Source of the DNA: Dyadobacter sp. 50-39
Lineage (GTDB): Bacteria; Bacteroidota; Bacteroidia; Cytophagales; Spirosomataceae
Reading direction: 5' to 3'
Assembly (NCBI GenBank): GCA_001898145.1
Contig: MKSR01000041.1
Span: forward strand, 1-64,000
DNA length: 64,000 nt
The notes under the pieces are model-generated. The model saw only the letters and a program-made list of their open reading frames with translations, was not told the origin of the DNA and made no database searches. This document shows positions 43,042 through 53,524 of the stretch, piece by piece (position 1 is the first letter of the stretch; every line of letters begins with the position of its first letter). The position numbers were made by a program, and so were the translations under genes.

Positions 43042-43857
43042 CTACCGCGTGACCAGGGCATAGCTTACCCTCACGGTCAGCGATGGCAAAAAGAAAGAGC
43101 TGAAACTTTCCTGAGTTCTCTCTTGCAATATTGGCTCCGCAAACTGCTTGATTAGCACGTTGCCAATGGGCGAACTGGATTCGATCGCTGTGCGACTACC
43201 TATATTCCACTGCGCCGACAACTCGGTATGAAATCCAAAACGTGGTATTTTGCTGAAACCAAAGCGTCTGCCCAAGGTAATACCCAATCGTTGTAGCGTG
43301 ACTTTGGAAATGATCCGGGTGGTTTCATAAAATTCCCTCAGCCGGGCATTTTTATCTACCAGGTCCAGTATTTTGTCTTTTCGGCCCTGACCATCGAGGA
43401 AGTCATAATTTTCGACTAACTGCTGTGTTGTGGACGGTAGCGTAAACTTCTGGTTCTGAAAATTCAATCCTGCATAAAACCTCCTTCGCTTTGCGAAATG
43501 ATAAGCAAAGCCGGTTTCAAAGACGGTGCCATCTCTGAGATTGTCCTTAATGAACTGCCGCCGCATCTGTTGTTCCACTTTTTTATTCGGCAGGGCATTT
43601 AATGCAACAGTCGTGTAAAACCGGGAAAATTGTCCAAGGCCCAGGTAGCCGGAAAGTTTCGGTTTCATCATCACTTCAAGGCCGATGGCTTGCTGAATCG
43701 GAAACTGACTTTTTAAGGAGACGGTCAGGATAGCAGCACGTTTTCCGGGGATCTTTTTGTCGACAGTTTGGGCCATTGCACCGGAATGGACGAGAAAAAG
43801 CAGGTAAGCTATGAGCCAGTAAGATCCGGCAGCGCGGATCAGCGCTATGTTTTTCAT
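43042..43857 (-). CDS. Unknown outer-membrane beta-barrel protein
   Basis: From ATG 43857 a 271-residue protein with a signal peptide (MKNIALIRAAGSYWLIAYLL ... GAMAQ). Alternating hydrophobic strands (RRFYAGLNFQNQKFTL; GFHTELSAQWNIGS; SFFLPSLTVRVSYALVTR) suggest a small barrel. I do not recognise the family. It follows the DUF4249 gene by 16 bases and probably belongs to the TonB-receptor unit, where its role would be at the outer membrane. Confidence 0.65.
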   Translation of the reverse strand: MKNIALIRAAGSYWLIAYLLFLVHSGAMAQTVDKKIPGKRAAILTVSLKSQFPIQQAIGLEVMMKPKLSGYLGLGQFSRFYTTVALNALPNKKVEQQMRRQFIKDNLRDGTVFETGFAYHFAKRRRFYAGLNFQNQKFTLPSTTQQLVENYDFLDGQGRKDKILDLVDKNARLREFYETTRIISKVTLQRLGITLGRRFGFSKIPRFGFHTELSAQWNIGSRTAIESSSPIGNVLIKQFAEPILQERTQESFSSFFLPSLTVRVSYALVTR

Positions 43858-43873
43858 ACGGGAATACATCTGT

Positions 43874-44680
43874 TCAGGGCGCAGTTATTTCCCGTGTCTC
43901 GCTGGTGTGCGCGCTAAAATATCCCAGCGCGCCGCCTTGCATATTGCTGACCGGGTTGGCCGGGGAGGCTGCGCTGCCGTCGCCCAGCGCACCGCGGTCG
44001 AGACTGTACCAGTACTGATACCCGGCCTGATCGATGCATTGCATTTCCACACTGATCTTGTCGCCGGGCAGTATGTCATTATCATCGTCTGCCGGATAAC
44101 GCAACGGGGCGGTCACCTGGTTACCATCCGTCCGCTCGTCATTGCGGATAAAAATGTTTTTTTCCTTCACCCCGTTTTTAAATTGAACAAAACGGTAAAA
44201 GTTGATCTTGCTTGCCGGGTCCGTGTAAGTGACATTAGCAAGGTAGCGCTCCCTGTTTGAAAGATTGGAACCGTCCGGTTTAACAAATAATGAATCCATT
44301 TTCACCCCATCAGGCATGATCGAAGTTGCCGTATATTCGCTTCCGTTCAGGGTTACATGAAGGCGATAGCTCATTCCAGGCTCTCCCAGCAAAAGGGAAT
44401 CCTGATAAAATCCCTGCTGCGTTTCTTTTAATGGATAGACGTTTCCTTGTGTGTCTGAAATTGTGACGATCGCGCCGGAAACGCCCGGAGAGGTACCTGG
44501 GTTTTCAAAATCCGTCGTTTGGGAAATCACCACCAGTGCACCTTTCTTTTGATTGGTGATCTGTCCTTCAATCACATACCGCTGATCGGCTGGGTTCAGT
44601 TCGACATCGATCACCTTTTCACAGGAAAAAAGAAAGCATGTGAGCAGCAGTAACGCGGCTGTATATTTTATGGCTGACAT
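43874..44680 (-). CDS. DUF4249-family surface lipoprotein
   Basis: 268 residues. Lipoprotein signal ending LFSC (Cys20), then the DUF4249 start EKVIDVELNPADQRYVIEGQ and Ig-like strands (GAIVTISDTQGNVYPL; YRLHVTLNGSEYTATSIMP). These lipoproteins accompany a particular class of TonB-dependent receptors, as here: the receptor gene ends eight bases upstream. They are believed to act as the extracellular partner of the receptor; the substrate is unknown. Confidence 0.9.
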   Translation of the reverse strand: MSAIKYTAALLLLTCFLFSCEKVIDVELNPADQRYVIEGQITNQKKGALVVISQTTDFENPGTSPGVSGAIVTISDTQGNVYPLKETQQGFYQDSLLLGEPGMSYRLHVTLNGSEYTATSIMPDGVKMDSLFVKPDGSNLSNRERYLANVTYTDPASKINFYRFVQFKNGVKEKNIFIRNDERTDGNQVTAPLRYPADDDNDILPGDKISVEMQCIDQAGYQYWYSLDRGALGDGSAASPANPVSNMQGGALGYFSAHTSETREITAP

Positions 44681-44688
44681 ATCTTCGG

Positions 44689-47013
44689 TTAAAATTTGAA
44701 ATTGTAGCTGATCGATGGTATGAATTTGAAAAGCGCCGTTTGGACTGCCTCCGTTCTGCCCGGGACCGATTCGCTGTCCCGGAATTCGATCGTGTACGTA
44801 TTTTCCCTTCCATAAGCATTATAGAGACTGAATGCCAGTTCCTGTTTCAGCTGTTTGCGGTCGCGTAGTTTCATCGTTGCGCCCAGGTCAAGCCGGTGAT
44901 AATCTGGCATCCGGTAACCGTTCCGTTCGGTATAATAGTAGGCCGTCTGGCCATCCACCTGGTATTTGCCGGCCGGGAAAGTGATGGCGTTCCCGGTGTA
45001 GTAGACCCAGTTCGCAGACAACGTCCATTTGTTGTTCAGCTGGTAAATACCTACCAGCGCAACATCATGCGTACGGTCCTGACGGGCGTTGAACCAAAGG
45101 TTGTCGTTGATACCATCTATTTTCCGTTCCGTTTTGGACAATGTATAGCTGATCCAGCCGGTCAGTTTGCCCGACTTCTTTTTGAGCTGCCATTCGGATC
45201 CGTAAGCGCGCCCCTTGCCGAACAGCAGCTGGGTTTCAATCGCATCGAAATTGCTGAATATATTGGCCCCATTGCGATAATCGATCTGATTTTGCATGGT
45301 TTTATAATAAATCTCCGTACTAAGCTCGTACCGGTTCTCGGCGAGGTTTCTGTAATAACCCAGTGAGACCTGGTCGGATATTTCCGGCTTGATATTGTTG
45401 TTGCTCGCGATCCACTTGTCTGTCGGATTGGAGGCAGTGGAATTGGATATCAGGTGCAGGTTCTGCACGTTTCGGACGTAAGATGCTTTCACCGACGCAA
45501 GCTCACCCAGTTGATAGCTGGCAGACAGCCTCGGTTCCAGGTTGAGGTATGTTTTGGCGATCTGCCCCTTATTGTAATGCAGGGTGTCGATTACCATCCC
45601 GGCCGGGGTAACTGTATAAAAATCCCCCTCGCCAATAGCGCTGAATGCCGTGAGCCTGAGCCCATAGGTCAGGTTCAGTCTGGAAGAAACCTGCCAGCTG
45701 TTCGATGCAAACGCAGCATTCTCCCAAGAAAACCGCTTTTGTAGTTCCGAAGCATTGATACTCGACGAACCGGTGGGCGTCACCTCGCCCGGCGTGATGG
45801 TATGGTGAATTGCATTCACCCCAAATCGCACCGTATTTCTGTTGTTGGGAAACCACTGGAATTCCTGTTTGAGGTTGTAGTCGCGAATTTGCGAAAAGAT
45901 ATCGAACTGGTTTCCACCATTCTGAATGGCGACATTGTAATCGTAATTACTGAAAATCAAGGAAGTATTCGAAAACAGTTTACTGTTGAAGATGTGGTTC
46001 CAGCGCACGGTAGCCGTTGCATTTCCCCAATGCAACCCGAAGGTTTCTCCCATGCCCATATCGTCCTTTCCGAAGTAGCCCGAAACGTATAGGCGGTCTT
46101 TTTCGCCAAGACTGAAATTAAGTTTGGCATTCAGGTCATAGAAATAGAGACGATAATCCCTGTACTCGCTCGAAGCCTTTAGAAATGCATCTGCATAGGT
46201 TCTCCTGGCGGAAAGCAGGAACGAGGATTTGTCTTTTTGAATGGGTCCCTCCACATTCAGCTTAGCCGAAATAAGCCCGATCCCGCCACTCACATCATAA
46301 TCCTGGTTGTTCCCTTCGTTCATTTTGATATCCAGCACCGAGGATAGCCTGCCGCCGTACTGGGCGGGCATACCCCCTTTGTAAACAGCCATGTCTTTGA
46401 TGGCATCGGCGTTAAACGTGGAGAAAAAACCAAGCAGGTGAGACGCATTGTAAACTGGTGCTTCATCAAGCAGGATCAAATTTTGATCGGTGGCTCCGCC
46501 GCGTACATAAAAACCGCTCCCGCCATCCCCCGACGACTTGATCCCAGGTAACAATTGCAAAACTTTCAGCGGGTCCCGTTCTCCAAATAGGACGGGAACA
46601 GTACTTATCTCCTTGATATTCAATTTTTCTGCACCCATCTGCGTGCTGGACACCTTGTCATTTTTGTCGGCCGTAATGACCACCTCGTTCAGGGTGGTGG
46701 CCTGGTCCGATAAAGCAATGTCCAGTTTCTCGTCTTTATCCAGCGATATTTCAAACGCCTTTTCGCTGAAACCAACCAGCGAGTAAATCAAAGTGTAGCT
46801 GCCGGGCGGAAGACTCAGCGAGTAAAAACCGTATTCGTTGGTTACAGTACCGGTAGCAGGTAATTGCTTTACCCTCACCGTAGCGCCGATCAGCGTTTCG
46901 CCGGTAGCCGCATCCTTCACTGTGCCGGCAAGGGTAGCTTGTTTTTGTTGTGCCAACGAACCGCCTGCCGCCAGCAGGAGCAGGCAGAGCGTCAGCTTGA
47001 TCAATCGGATCAT
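44689..47013 (-). CDS. TonB-dependent receptor paired with DUF4249
   Basis: 774 residues: a signal peptide (LTLCLLLLAAGGSLAQQ), a carboxypeptidase-regulatory-like domain (LAGTVKDAATGETLIGATVR, about 27-110), the plug (TLNEVVITADKNDKVSSTQM; GSGFYVRGGATDQNLILLDE) and a barrel ending FIPSISYNFKF. It is shorter than SusC proteins and lacks a SusD partner. It heads a likely operon with DUF4249 and the barrel protein, preceded on the same strand by the DUF6515 gene and a LytTR pair. Confidence 0.93.
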   Translation of the reverse strand: MIRLIKLTLCLLLLAAGGSLAQQKQATLAGTVKDAATGETLIGATVRVKQLPATGTVTNEYGFYSLSLPPGSYTLIYSLVGFSEKAFEISLDKDEKLDIALSDQATTLNEVVITADKNDKVSSTQMGAEKLNIKEISTVPVLFGERDPLKVLQLLPGIKSSGDGGSGFYVRGGATDQNLILLDEAPVYNASHLLGFFSTFNADAIKDMAVYKGGMPAQYGGRLSSVLDIKMNEGNNQDYDVSGGIGLISAKLNVEGPIQKDKSSFLLSARRTYADAFLKASSEYRDYRLYFYDLNAKLNFSLGEKDRLYVSGYFGKDDMGMGETFGLHWGNATATVRWNHIFNSKLFSNTSLIFSNYDYNVAIQNGGNQFDIFSQIRDYNLKQEFQWFPNNRNTVRFGVNAIHHTITPGEVTPTGSSSINASELQKRFSWENAAFASNSWQVSSRLNLTYGLRLTAFSAIGEGDFYTVTPAGMVIDTLHYNKGQIAKTYLNLEPRLSASYQLGELASVKASYVRNVQNLHLISNSTASNPTDKWIASNNNIKPEISDQVSLGYYRNLAENRYELSTEIYYKTMQNQIDYRNGANIFSNFDAIETQLLFGKGRAYGSEWQLKKKSGKLTGWISYTLSKTERKIDGINDNLWFNARQDRTHDVALVGIYQLNNKWTLSANWVYYTGNAITFPAGKYQVDGQTAYYYTERNGYRMPDYHRLDLGATMKLRDRKQLKQELAFSLYNAYGRENTYTIEFRDSESVPGRTEAVQTALFKFIPSISYNFKF

Positions 47014-47066
47014 AAATTGAAATGATGTTTAGTGCGAGAAATGCCCGTTAGATAACATTGTGACAA

Positions 47067-47564
47067 TTACTCCGCCTTGCCCACCACCACGTAGCTTTCG
47101 CTGCCATTTTCGGAAACGGATTTTTCATAGTAGGTGTCGTTGATTTTGTAATATTTCCGGCCTGCGATGTAAACACTTTGGGCGCCTTCGGGCAGGGCGG
47201 ATAGTTGGGACGTGCTGTTTACCGCCAATTCCTCAGGAGGTTCTACTACCTCATATCGGCCCGGGGAATACTGTACATAATATACGCCACCGGCATAGAA
47301 ATAGGGCATTCTGCCGATTGTAACGCTGGCGTAACCAACGGGCAGGACGGCTACACGAAGGCCCACAGGTGGCCTGACCACTACATACTGGCGACCATAC
47401 GGTTTGTAATAAACGCCGCCGTAGTAGTGATACCGAACACCGGCGTGCACGACGATCTTCGATTCACGTGGCGGCCGCCGGATTACGGTAACTGAGGATT
47501 GGGCATTTGCATGCAATGAAAGGGCCATCATGATCATGACCAATAGCCTGTTGAGCGTTTTCAT
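47067..47564 (-). CDS. DUF6515-like secreted protein rich in Tyr, Gly and Val
   Basis: 165 residues with a signal peptide (LLVMIMMALSLHANAQ) and three repeats of a Y-Y-x-x-G-V-Y-Y type unit (GVRYHYYGGVYYKPYG; MPYFYAGGVYYVQYSPG; GRKYYKINDTYYE). This repeat pattern is that of the DUF6515 family, of unknown role and envelope location. It is followed by the TonB receptor 54 bases downstream and may share transcripts with it. Confidence 0.8.
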   Translation of the reverse strand: MKTLNRLLVMIMMALSLHANAQSSVTVIRRPPRESKIVVHAGVRYHYYGGVYYKPYGRQYVVVRPPVGLRVAVLPVGYASVTIGRMPYFYAGGVYYVQYSPGRYEVVEPPEELAVNSTSQLSALPEGAQSVYIAGRKYYKINDTYYEKSVSENGSESYVVVGKAE

Positions 47565-47705
47565 GGAATGTTATTTTAATTTTGAAATGACTAAGACCAA
47601 GGGGCTGATAAAGCGTTGATTTCTTTTCAAAATTAAAACCGGTCGCAAGGTTACTTCCGGACAATCGAAATGAAACGGACAAAAATGCAGCTGAACGGGC
47701 CAGGA

Positions 47706-48494
47706 TCAATGGACTTCCAGCCAGCGCAAAAATTCTGAAGACTTGACTTTGGACACAATCACCGGCTCGGAAGTCGGAACGACTAGCCTTACAACAAGGC
47801 GTCTTGTAAAGTAATGTTCCGCGCTGAGAATGCTGTTGCGGTTAATGATAAACTGCCTGTTGGCGCGGAAAAACAGGGAACCATCGATCAGGGTTTCCAG
47901 CTCGTCCAGAGTGTGGCTCAGTACATATTTCTGACCTGAAAATGAATGGGCGCTTACCAGGCTGTTTTCGAAGTGGAAGTAGGCAACCTCGGCAACTTTC
48001 AGCGGGATGATCTTATCCTGGTAATGAATCAGAAGGGTCGATTTGTAAGAACCTGGACCTAGCTTTTGAAGCATCAATTCCATTTTCTTTGTCAGCGTCT
48101 GCTCATATCCGGCATCGTCCGGCTGGCCACCAAATACAGCCCTCATGTGTTGATATTTCCTCAGACCGGCTTCCAGTTTTCTTTCGTCAATGGGTTTGAG
48201 CAGATAATCGACGCTGTTCGTTTCGAAAGCACGGACCGCATAGGTATCGTAAGCCGTACAAAAGATGACCGGTGCGCCGGGTTTGATCTGTTTAAAGATC
48301 TCGAAACTCAGGCCATCCGCCAGTTGGATATCGGAAAATATCAGGTGAGGCGCGCTGTTTTCCGAAAACCAATTCAAGGCACTCTTTATAGAAGGTAGGA
48401 TAGCTACTACTTCAATGCTGTCATCAAGCATTTCCAGCTGAGCTTTGAGCTCCCTTCCGGTTTTGATTTCATCTTCAATAATCAATACTTTCAT
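47706..48494 (-). CDS. LytTR-family response regulator (second system)
   Basis: 262 residues: receiver (MKVLIIEDEIKTGRELKAQL; phosphoacceptor in APHLIFSDIQLADG; Lys in DYLLKPIDERKL) and LytTR domain (VAYFHFENSLVSAHSFSGQK; FFRANRQFIINRNSILS). Its start overlaps the kinase stop by four bases. It lies upstream of DUF6515 and the TonB/DUF4249 unit on the same strand, which are the natural candidate targets. Confidence 0.92.
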   Translation of the reverse strand: MKVLIIEDEIKTGRELKAQLEMLDDSIEVVAILPSIKSALNWFSENSAPHLIFSDIQLADGLSFEIFKQIKPGAPVIFCTAYDTYAVRAFETNSVDYLLKPIDERKLEAGLRKYQHMRAVFGGQPDDAGYEQTLTKKMELMLQKLGPGSYKSTLLIHYQDKIIPLKVAEVAYFHFENSLVSAHSFSGQKYVLSHTLDELETLIDGSLFFRANRQFIINRNSILSAEHYFTRRLVVRLVVPTSEPVIVSKVKSSEFLRWLEVH

Positions 48495-49498
48495 TTCAGC
48501 AGGGGCAACTTGACGACAAAACAGGCGCTCGTACTAATGATTTCAATCTCCTGGTTGGAAAGCAGCTGGTAACGTTCTTTAATGTTGTTCAGCCCTTTTC
48601 CCGTACTTTCTTCCACAGACATTCTGGGTAGAACGTTGTTTTCTACGCAAAGCATTTCCGATTCAATATAAATACGGATACTGAGGGGCGCTTCCACAGA
48701 TACGATGTTATGCTTTACCGCATTTTCTACCAGGATCTGTAAGCAATAGGGCGGTATTCTATGGCTGAGGCTGGTTTCCGGGATTTCGATAGCTACACAA
48801 AGGGCGCGTTCAAAGCGTTCCTGCAAAATGTAAATGTAAGACCGGGCAAATTCCAGTTCCCTTTCCAGTGAGGTCAGGTGTTCCTGCTCGTTGCCAAGCA
48901 GATAACGGTATACATTGGCGAGTTGCATTACGTATTGTTTGGTCGGAGCATCTGCGGCAATCGTCCTGAGTGTGCTCAGCGAATTGAAAAGAAAATGAGG
49001 GTTTACCTGTTGTTTGAGCAGACTGAGCCGGGCTTCCAGATTTTCCTGTTTGAGCCGTTGGTTCTCGATTCTGGAATTCTGACTGTCTGTGACCAGTTGG
49101 AGATAGAAGGAAACAAAATATTCAAGTCCGCCTACCATGAGTCCCCTGAATGCCATCATCATCAGTTTCCGGTCCTGAGGAAGGCCGTTAAGGCTCATCA
49201 TCGGGAAGTTTTCCGTATGCATTTCCCGCAAAGGATAAAGAATAACAATGGCGACCGACGCGCAGGCTATTAGGGCGAAGCCCGTTTTCAGCGCCTTTCC
49301 CCTGATCCAGGTGGCACTCAGTATGTACTGGTTTGTGATCCAGCAGGAAATAGCGATAAGAAATGTAATGCCAGCATTCCTTAGTACGATGTCGCTCTTT
49401 TCCACTTGGTCTAATCGTATCGCGCTCGATATCAAAACGATCAAAGCGATGAATACCGAAATGATAAGCCCTGGCCAAAGATTGAATTTTTTCATCAT
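48491..49498 (-). CDS. LytS-type sensor histidine kinase (second system)
   Basis: 335 residues with about four N-terminal membrane helices (LIISVFIALIVLISSAI; GITFLIAISCWITNQYIL), the His_kinase motif QQVNPHFLFNSLSTLRTI and an ATPase segment (LQILVENAVKHN; GKGLNNIKERYQLL). The partner regulator overlaps its end by four bases. There is no large extracellular sensor domain, so the signal is probably membrane-borne. Confidence 0.92.
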   Translation of the reverse strand: MMKKFNLWPGLIISVFIALIVLISSAIRLDQVEKSDIVLRNAGITFLIAISCWITNQYILSATWIRGKALKTGFALIACASVAIVILYPLREMHTENFPMMSLNGLPQDRKLMMMAFRGLMVGGLEYFVSFYLQLVTDSQNSRIENQRLKQENLEARLSLLKQQVNPHFLFNSLSTLRTIAADAPTKQYVMQLANVYRYLLGNEQEHLTSLERELEFARSYIYILQERFERALCVAIEIPETSLSHRIPPYCLQILVENAVKHNIVSVEAPLSIRIYIESEMLCVENNVLPRMSVEESTGKGLNNIKERYQLLSNQEIEIISTSACFVVKLPLLK

Positions 49499-49812
49499 CT
49501 AAAATAAATCAAAGGAATTGAAAATTAGACACCCACTGGGCGCCGATAAATATGAAGGGGACAAAATTGAACTTTAAACGGCCACTGTGGTTCTTAACCG
49601 GCCTAATAGACCGCGCCTAAAAAGCAACCTGACTGGCCTTGGCAGAGGAAGATCACCCGGCATATTGTGCAGTAAAATTTAAAGACGAGGGTAACAAATT
49701 AAACCTTGTGTCGCCTTCGAAGTCATAGAACCGGATTCTGGCCTGGTGGCTTGCATACATTCCGCATAAGCACCTCCACGTAAATTGTTTAACCCCCATG
49801 TAAATCATTCCC
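49499..49812. other. Intergenic stretch between divergent units
   Basis: About 310 bases separate the kinase start from the DUF1800 start. I see no gene, strong hairpin or exact TAnnTTTG box; both promoters presumably lie here. Confidence 0.4.
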
Positions 49813-51252
49813 ATGGAAAATATCAGCAAATCGCAGCGATTACAGCACCTGTACTGGCGTGCGGGGTTCGGGGCTACCCCTGAGCAGCTACTGAAAGAGG
49901 TCCGGCCCGTCAAAACCTTGGTGAAAGAAATGTTAACGCAATCTGACTTTCAGCCGCTCGTAGTCGTGGATGTTGACCAATTTGAAAACAATAAAACGCT
50001 TAAAAAACTGGCTACTAATGATAAGCCCGATCGTGACGCGATCAAAATGCGGATCAAGGAAAATGCGGGATTGATACGCGACCTAAATGTGCTTTGGATC
50101 GAGCAAATGGCTTCCGGCACGGATATTCTTCGTGAAAAAATGGCTTTGTTCTGGCATGGGCATTTCGCTTGCCGGGTGCTCAATCCGGCCGCTGTTCAGC
50201 GTTACCTGAATACGATCCGTACACATGCCCTGGGCAATTTTGCAGATCTGTTAATGGCAGTTTCCAAAGAGCCGGCAATGCTTCAATTCCTCAACAATCA
50301 GCAAAACCGGAAGGGCGCGCCCAATGAGAACTTTGCCCGGGAGGCGATGGAGTTGTTCGCATTAGGGAGGGCCTCCGGGAGTTATACAGAAGCGGATATC
50401 AAGGACGCCGCCCGGGCGTTTACCGGTTGGGGGTATAATCTGAGGGGAGAATTTACCTTTCGGCAAAATCAGCATGACGATGGGCTGAAAACTATTTTTG
50501 GTCAAACCGGTCAATTCAAGGGCGAAGATGTAATCAGACTGCTGCTCGAAAAAAAGCAGACGGCCCGTTTCGTCACAGGCAAAATATATCAATTTCTGGT
50601 TAGTGACCAGGCAGACAGCCGGGAATCCCAGACCCGTATCAAAGGCCTTGCTGAAAAGTTTTATAAAAGCGATTATGACATCGCCGGGCTTCTGGAAGAC
50701 ATTCTGACGGCTGACTGGTTTTATCAGCCTTCGGTGACGGGTAACCGCATCAAGTCACCTGTTGAACTGCTTGTGGGGATGCAGCATTCGCTCGGGCTTG
50801 TTTTCCAGCAAAAGCAATCGTTGATATTCATCCAACGCACCTTAGGGCAAGTTTTGCTTTATCCGCCTAATGTGGCCGGTTGGCCCGGAGGAAGAAACTG
50901 GATCGATTCTTCCAGCCTTTTATTCCGGATGAAATTGCCCGATCTGCTGCTGAGGTCGCGCCCGGTGACCATGCAGCCCAAGCAGGACGGCGACGTGAAT
51001 ACCCAGCTGCTCGCCAGGCGCGGAGGTGATTTGATGCAGGTGAAGATCGACTGGGATGCATTTGAAAAGTCTTTTTCGGAGGTTGGTCCCGACGAGTTGG
51101 CCGATGCTTTAGCGGCTTATCTGATTCAGCAGCCGCTCGGAAAAACGCAGCGTGCGGTGATTCTTCAAACATCCGCTGACAGTGCGCGAGATGAACGAAT
51201 CAGAAACTTGACTGCGGCACTCATGGCTCTGCCTGAATACCAACTTTGTTAG
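49813..51252 (+). CDS. DUF1800-family protein
   Basis: 479 residues with the DUF1800 layout: N-terminal HLYWRAGFGATPEQLLKEV, central LRDLN... helix bundle with KMALFWHGHFACRV and NENFAREAMELFALG, AARAFTGWGY, and NVAGWPGGRNWIDSS. No signal peptide is evident. The family always travels with DUF1501 proteins in Bacteroidota and other phyla; the shared function is unproven but tied to envelope or secreted substrates. DUF1501 follows 70 bases downstream. Confidence 0.93.
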   Translation: MENISKSQRLQHLYWRAGFGATPEQLLKEVRPVKTLVKEMLTQSDFQPLVVVDVDQFENNKTLKKLATNDKPDRDAIKMRIKENAGLIRDLNVLWIEQMASGTDILREKMALFWHGHFACRVLNPAAVQRYLNTIRTHALGNFADLLMAVSKEPAMLQFLNNQQNRKGAPNENFAREAMELFALGRASGSYTEADIKDAARAFTGWGYNLRGEFTFRQNQHDDGLKTIFGQTGQFKGEDVIRLLLEKKQTARFVTGKIYQFLVSDQADSRESQTRIKGLAEKFYKSDYDIAGLLEDILTADWFYQPSVTGNRIKSPVELLVGMQHSLGLVFQQKQSLIFIQRTLGQVLLYPPNVAGWPGGRNWIDSSSLLFRMKLPDLLLRSRPVTMQPKQDGDVNTQLLARRGGDLMQVKIDWDAFEKSFSEVGPDELADALAAYLIQQPLGKTQRAVILQTSADSARDERIRNLTAALMALPEYQLC

Positions 51253-51325
51253 AATCACTAATAAAAAGAATTGCGTATACTATAAAGCGTTCTGCATAGA
51301 GCTACCATTCAAAAAACTGATGATT

Positions 51326-52546
51326 ATGAAACGACAGGAATTTTTGAAGCAATCGGCCTTAACCACCGCCGGGACTATGATGATCCCGTCATTTCTTAAG
51401 GCTTATGAACTGGGCCAAATGAACGTAGACCCTACGGGCAGCAAAATATTGGTGGTGGTGCAGCTATCGGGAGGCAACGACGGGCTCAATACGGTTGTAC
51501 CCTTTCGAAACGACATTTATTACCGCGAAAGACCCACTCTGGCCATCGCCCGTGAAAAAGTATTGGCATTGAACGACGAAATCGGGTTCAATCCCGCGCT
51601 GGAACCGCTGAAAGCGTTGTATGACGATGGGCTGGTCAAGGTGATCAACAATGTGGGATATCCCAACCCGGACAGGTCCCATTTCCGGTCCATGGATATC
51701 TGGCAAACGGCAAGCAGTTCCGACCAATATCTGAATACAGGCTGGCTGGGACGTTACCTGGATGCCACATGCTCGGGGCCCGGAGGCTGTGCGCAGCACC
51801 GGGCGATAGAAGTAGACGATACGCTTAGTTTGAGCATGAAAGGAAATATGGTCAATGGACTTGCCTTGCTCAACCCCCAAAAGCTTTACAACCAAACCCG
51901 CGACGGGATGATCAAAGCGTTGGCAGACCACAGCTACCCCGAAACGCACAGTAACGCTGGTTACCTTTATAAAACACTGGCCGAGACGGTGTCCTCCGCA
52001 GCCTATGTCTACGATAAATCGGCTAAATCGGTGCATCGTACCATAGGCGTTTATCCCACGCACGAGTTGGGCAGGCGGTTGAAAACTGTTTCCGAGCTGA
52101 TCCAGTCAGACACACGGACAAGGGTGTATTATGTTTCCATTTCCGGCTTCGATACACACATAAATCAAATGGGTCAGCAGGAAAGACTTTTACGGCAATA
52201 TGCCGAGGCAGTCAAAGCATTCATGGATGACATGAAGTCGGCAAACCGCCAAAACGACGTGTTAGTCATGACTTTCTCTGAATTCGGGCGCAGGGTAAAG
52301 CAGAATGCGAGCAATGGGACCGACCATGGCACGGCCAACAATGTTATTCTGGTCGGAGGAGGCCTCAGCGGGACCCGAAGCGACCGTGTCTACGATCAGG
52401 CACCTGATCTGCAGAATCTGGATATGGGCGATTTAAAATTTACCATTGATTTCCGGAGCATTTATGCGACGCTGCTGGAAGATTGGCTTGCAACAGACGA
52501 TGTGGCTATTCTTGGAAAGAAGTTTCCCAAACTCAGCCTGCTGTAA
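51326..52546 (+). CDS. DUF1501-family (sulfatase-fold) exported protein
   Basis: From ATG 51326 a 406-residue protein. The N-terminus MKRQEFLKQSALTTAGTMMI resembles a Tat-like signal with KR in place of RR. The body has the DUF1501 motifs VVVQLSGGNDGLNTVVPF, NPDRSHFRSMDIWQTA and TFSEFGRRVKQNASNGTDHG, which match the alkaline-phosphatase/sulfatase superfamily fold. It pairs with the DUF1800 gene upstream. Another ATG six bases upstream is possible. Confidence 0.93.
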   Translation: MKRQEFLKQSALTTAGTMMIPSFLKAYELGQMNVDPTGSKILVVVQLSGGNDGLNTVVPFRNDIYYRERPTLAIAREKVLALNDEIGFNPALEPLKALYDDGLVKVINNVGYPNPDRSHFRSMDIWQTASSSDQYLNTGWLGRYLDATCSGPGGCAQHRAIEVDDTLSLSMKGNMVNGLALLNPQKLYNQTRDGMIKALADHSYPETHSNAGYLYKTLAETVSSAAYVYDKSAKSVHRTIGVYPTHELGRRLKTVSELIQSDTRTRVYYVSISGFDTHINQMGQQERLLRQYAEAVKAFMDDMKSANRQNDVLVMTFSEFGRRVKQNASNGTDHGTANNVILVGGGLSGTRSDRVYDQAPDLQNLDMGDLKFTIDFRSIYATLLEDWLATDDVAILGKKFPKLSLL

Positions 52547-53524
52547 TTAGCAAGTGTTCCTTGGCAGTTTAACAGTGCTCTTCGAGCACCCTTCGGCCAA
52601 TTCCAACAGGCGTAGCAGTCGAGAAGAAACTGAATGCACTTGTTACGCGCTGATCTGGTTAACCATAGCACTAGTTCTTTGCTTAATTATTATCCTACAT
52701 TCAATCCAAGGGACAAGCTGATTGAAGCCTAGATGATAAAAACCAATTGAGCGACTGCTTGAAAGCGGCCGAAAGAGAATCGAGATCCTAAAAAGCTGAA
52801 ATTGAAGGTGCTGACCTAAAAATCTAACCATTTGCTGGAAGATTTGCCAAGGTTGGCGGCGAGTTTTAACGCTGAAGACTCCGGTTCAAGCCGTCTCATA
52901 ATTCGTGATGGACTCAAATCATTTCTCATATTGGAGTTCGTTGCGGTTATACGTGAAACGGGTCTCGTTCTTTTCTGAGGATGCCAGGGTGGGAATTGAG
53001 CGGCGGTATGGAGTCTTTTTATTGCCATCAAAAGAGAATATGTCTCATTCGTGCTTTCATTAAAGTCCGTTCCATTTAGCATTCAAACAAGCACCTAAAA
53101 AATGGACCATGCCAACAGTTTAAGAGCAGCGAGGCGCTTATTCGTTTCCTTTGAGTAGTTACAGAAGCGGGACATCGAGAAGATGTCGAAGGTGAGCTGA
53201 ACGGCATTTAGGCTATGACAAGCGCGGGCAATCGGCCAAGAGCAATGTAAGCAGCCGGTTGTCCCCCCTTGGTTTCTTCGAGGTGTAGACCAGGATATTG
53301 GTTCAATTTCCAGCGGTTTGGAAGAAGATTTGAGAATTTACCCTGCCAACTCTTGCGTCTGCTGTTGCATACTGCGATTCGTCCGGTCGCGCGACTAGTC
53401 GTTCGATTTCGGACATCCCGAAGGTAAAGAAAACCGCCCATCTGATTTATTATCAATACCTTATATGAGATCGGCTTTATTGGCACATTATTTGTTTAAC
53501 AAATGTTAAGAAAATTATTTTTAT
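52547..53524. other. Long stretch without a convincing gene
   Basis: Nearly 1 kb between DUF1501 and the PadR gene. Short open frames exist (minus 52816-53082 and 53208-53486; plus about 52831-52980 reading LLEDLPRLAASFNAED), but none has a recognisable domain or a good start, and several are mutually overlapping. Two patches share GGAAGATTTG-like wording near 52837 and 53320. Decayed coding DNA is the best guess. Confidence 0.35.

Noticed and set aside
52816-53486. Two minus-strand frames in the gap before the PadR gene
   Set aside because: Neither has a recognisable motif, a good start or conserved context; kept only as a note on the gap.
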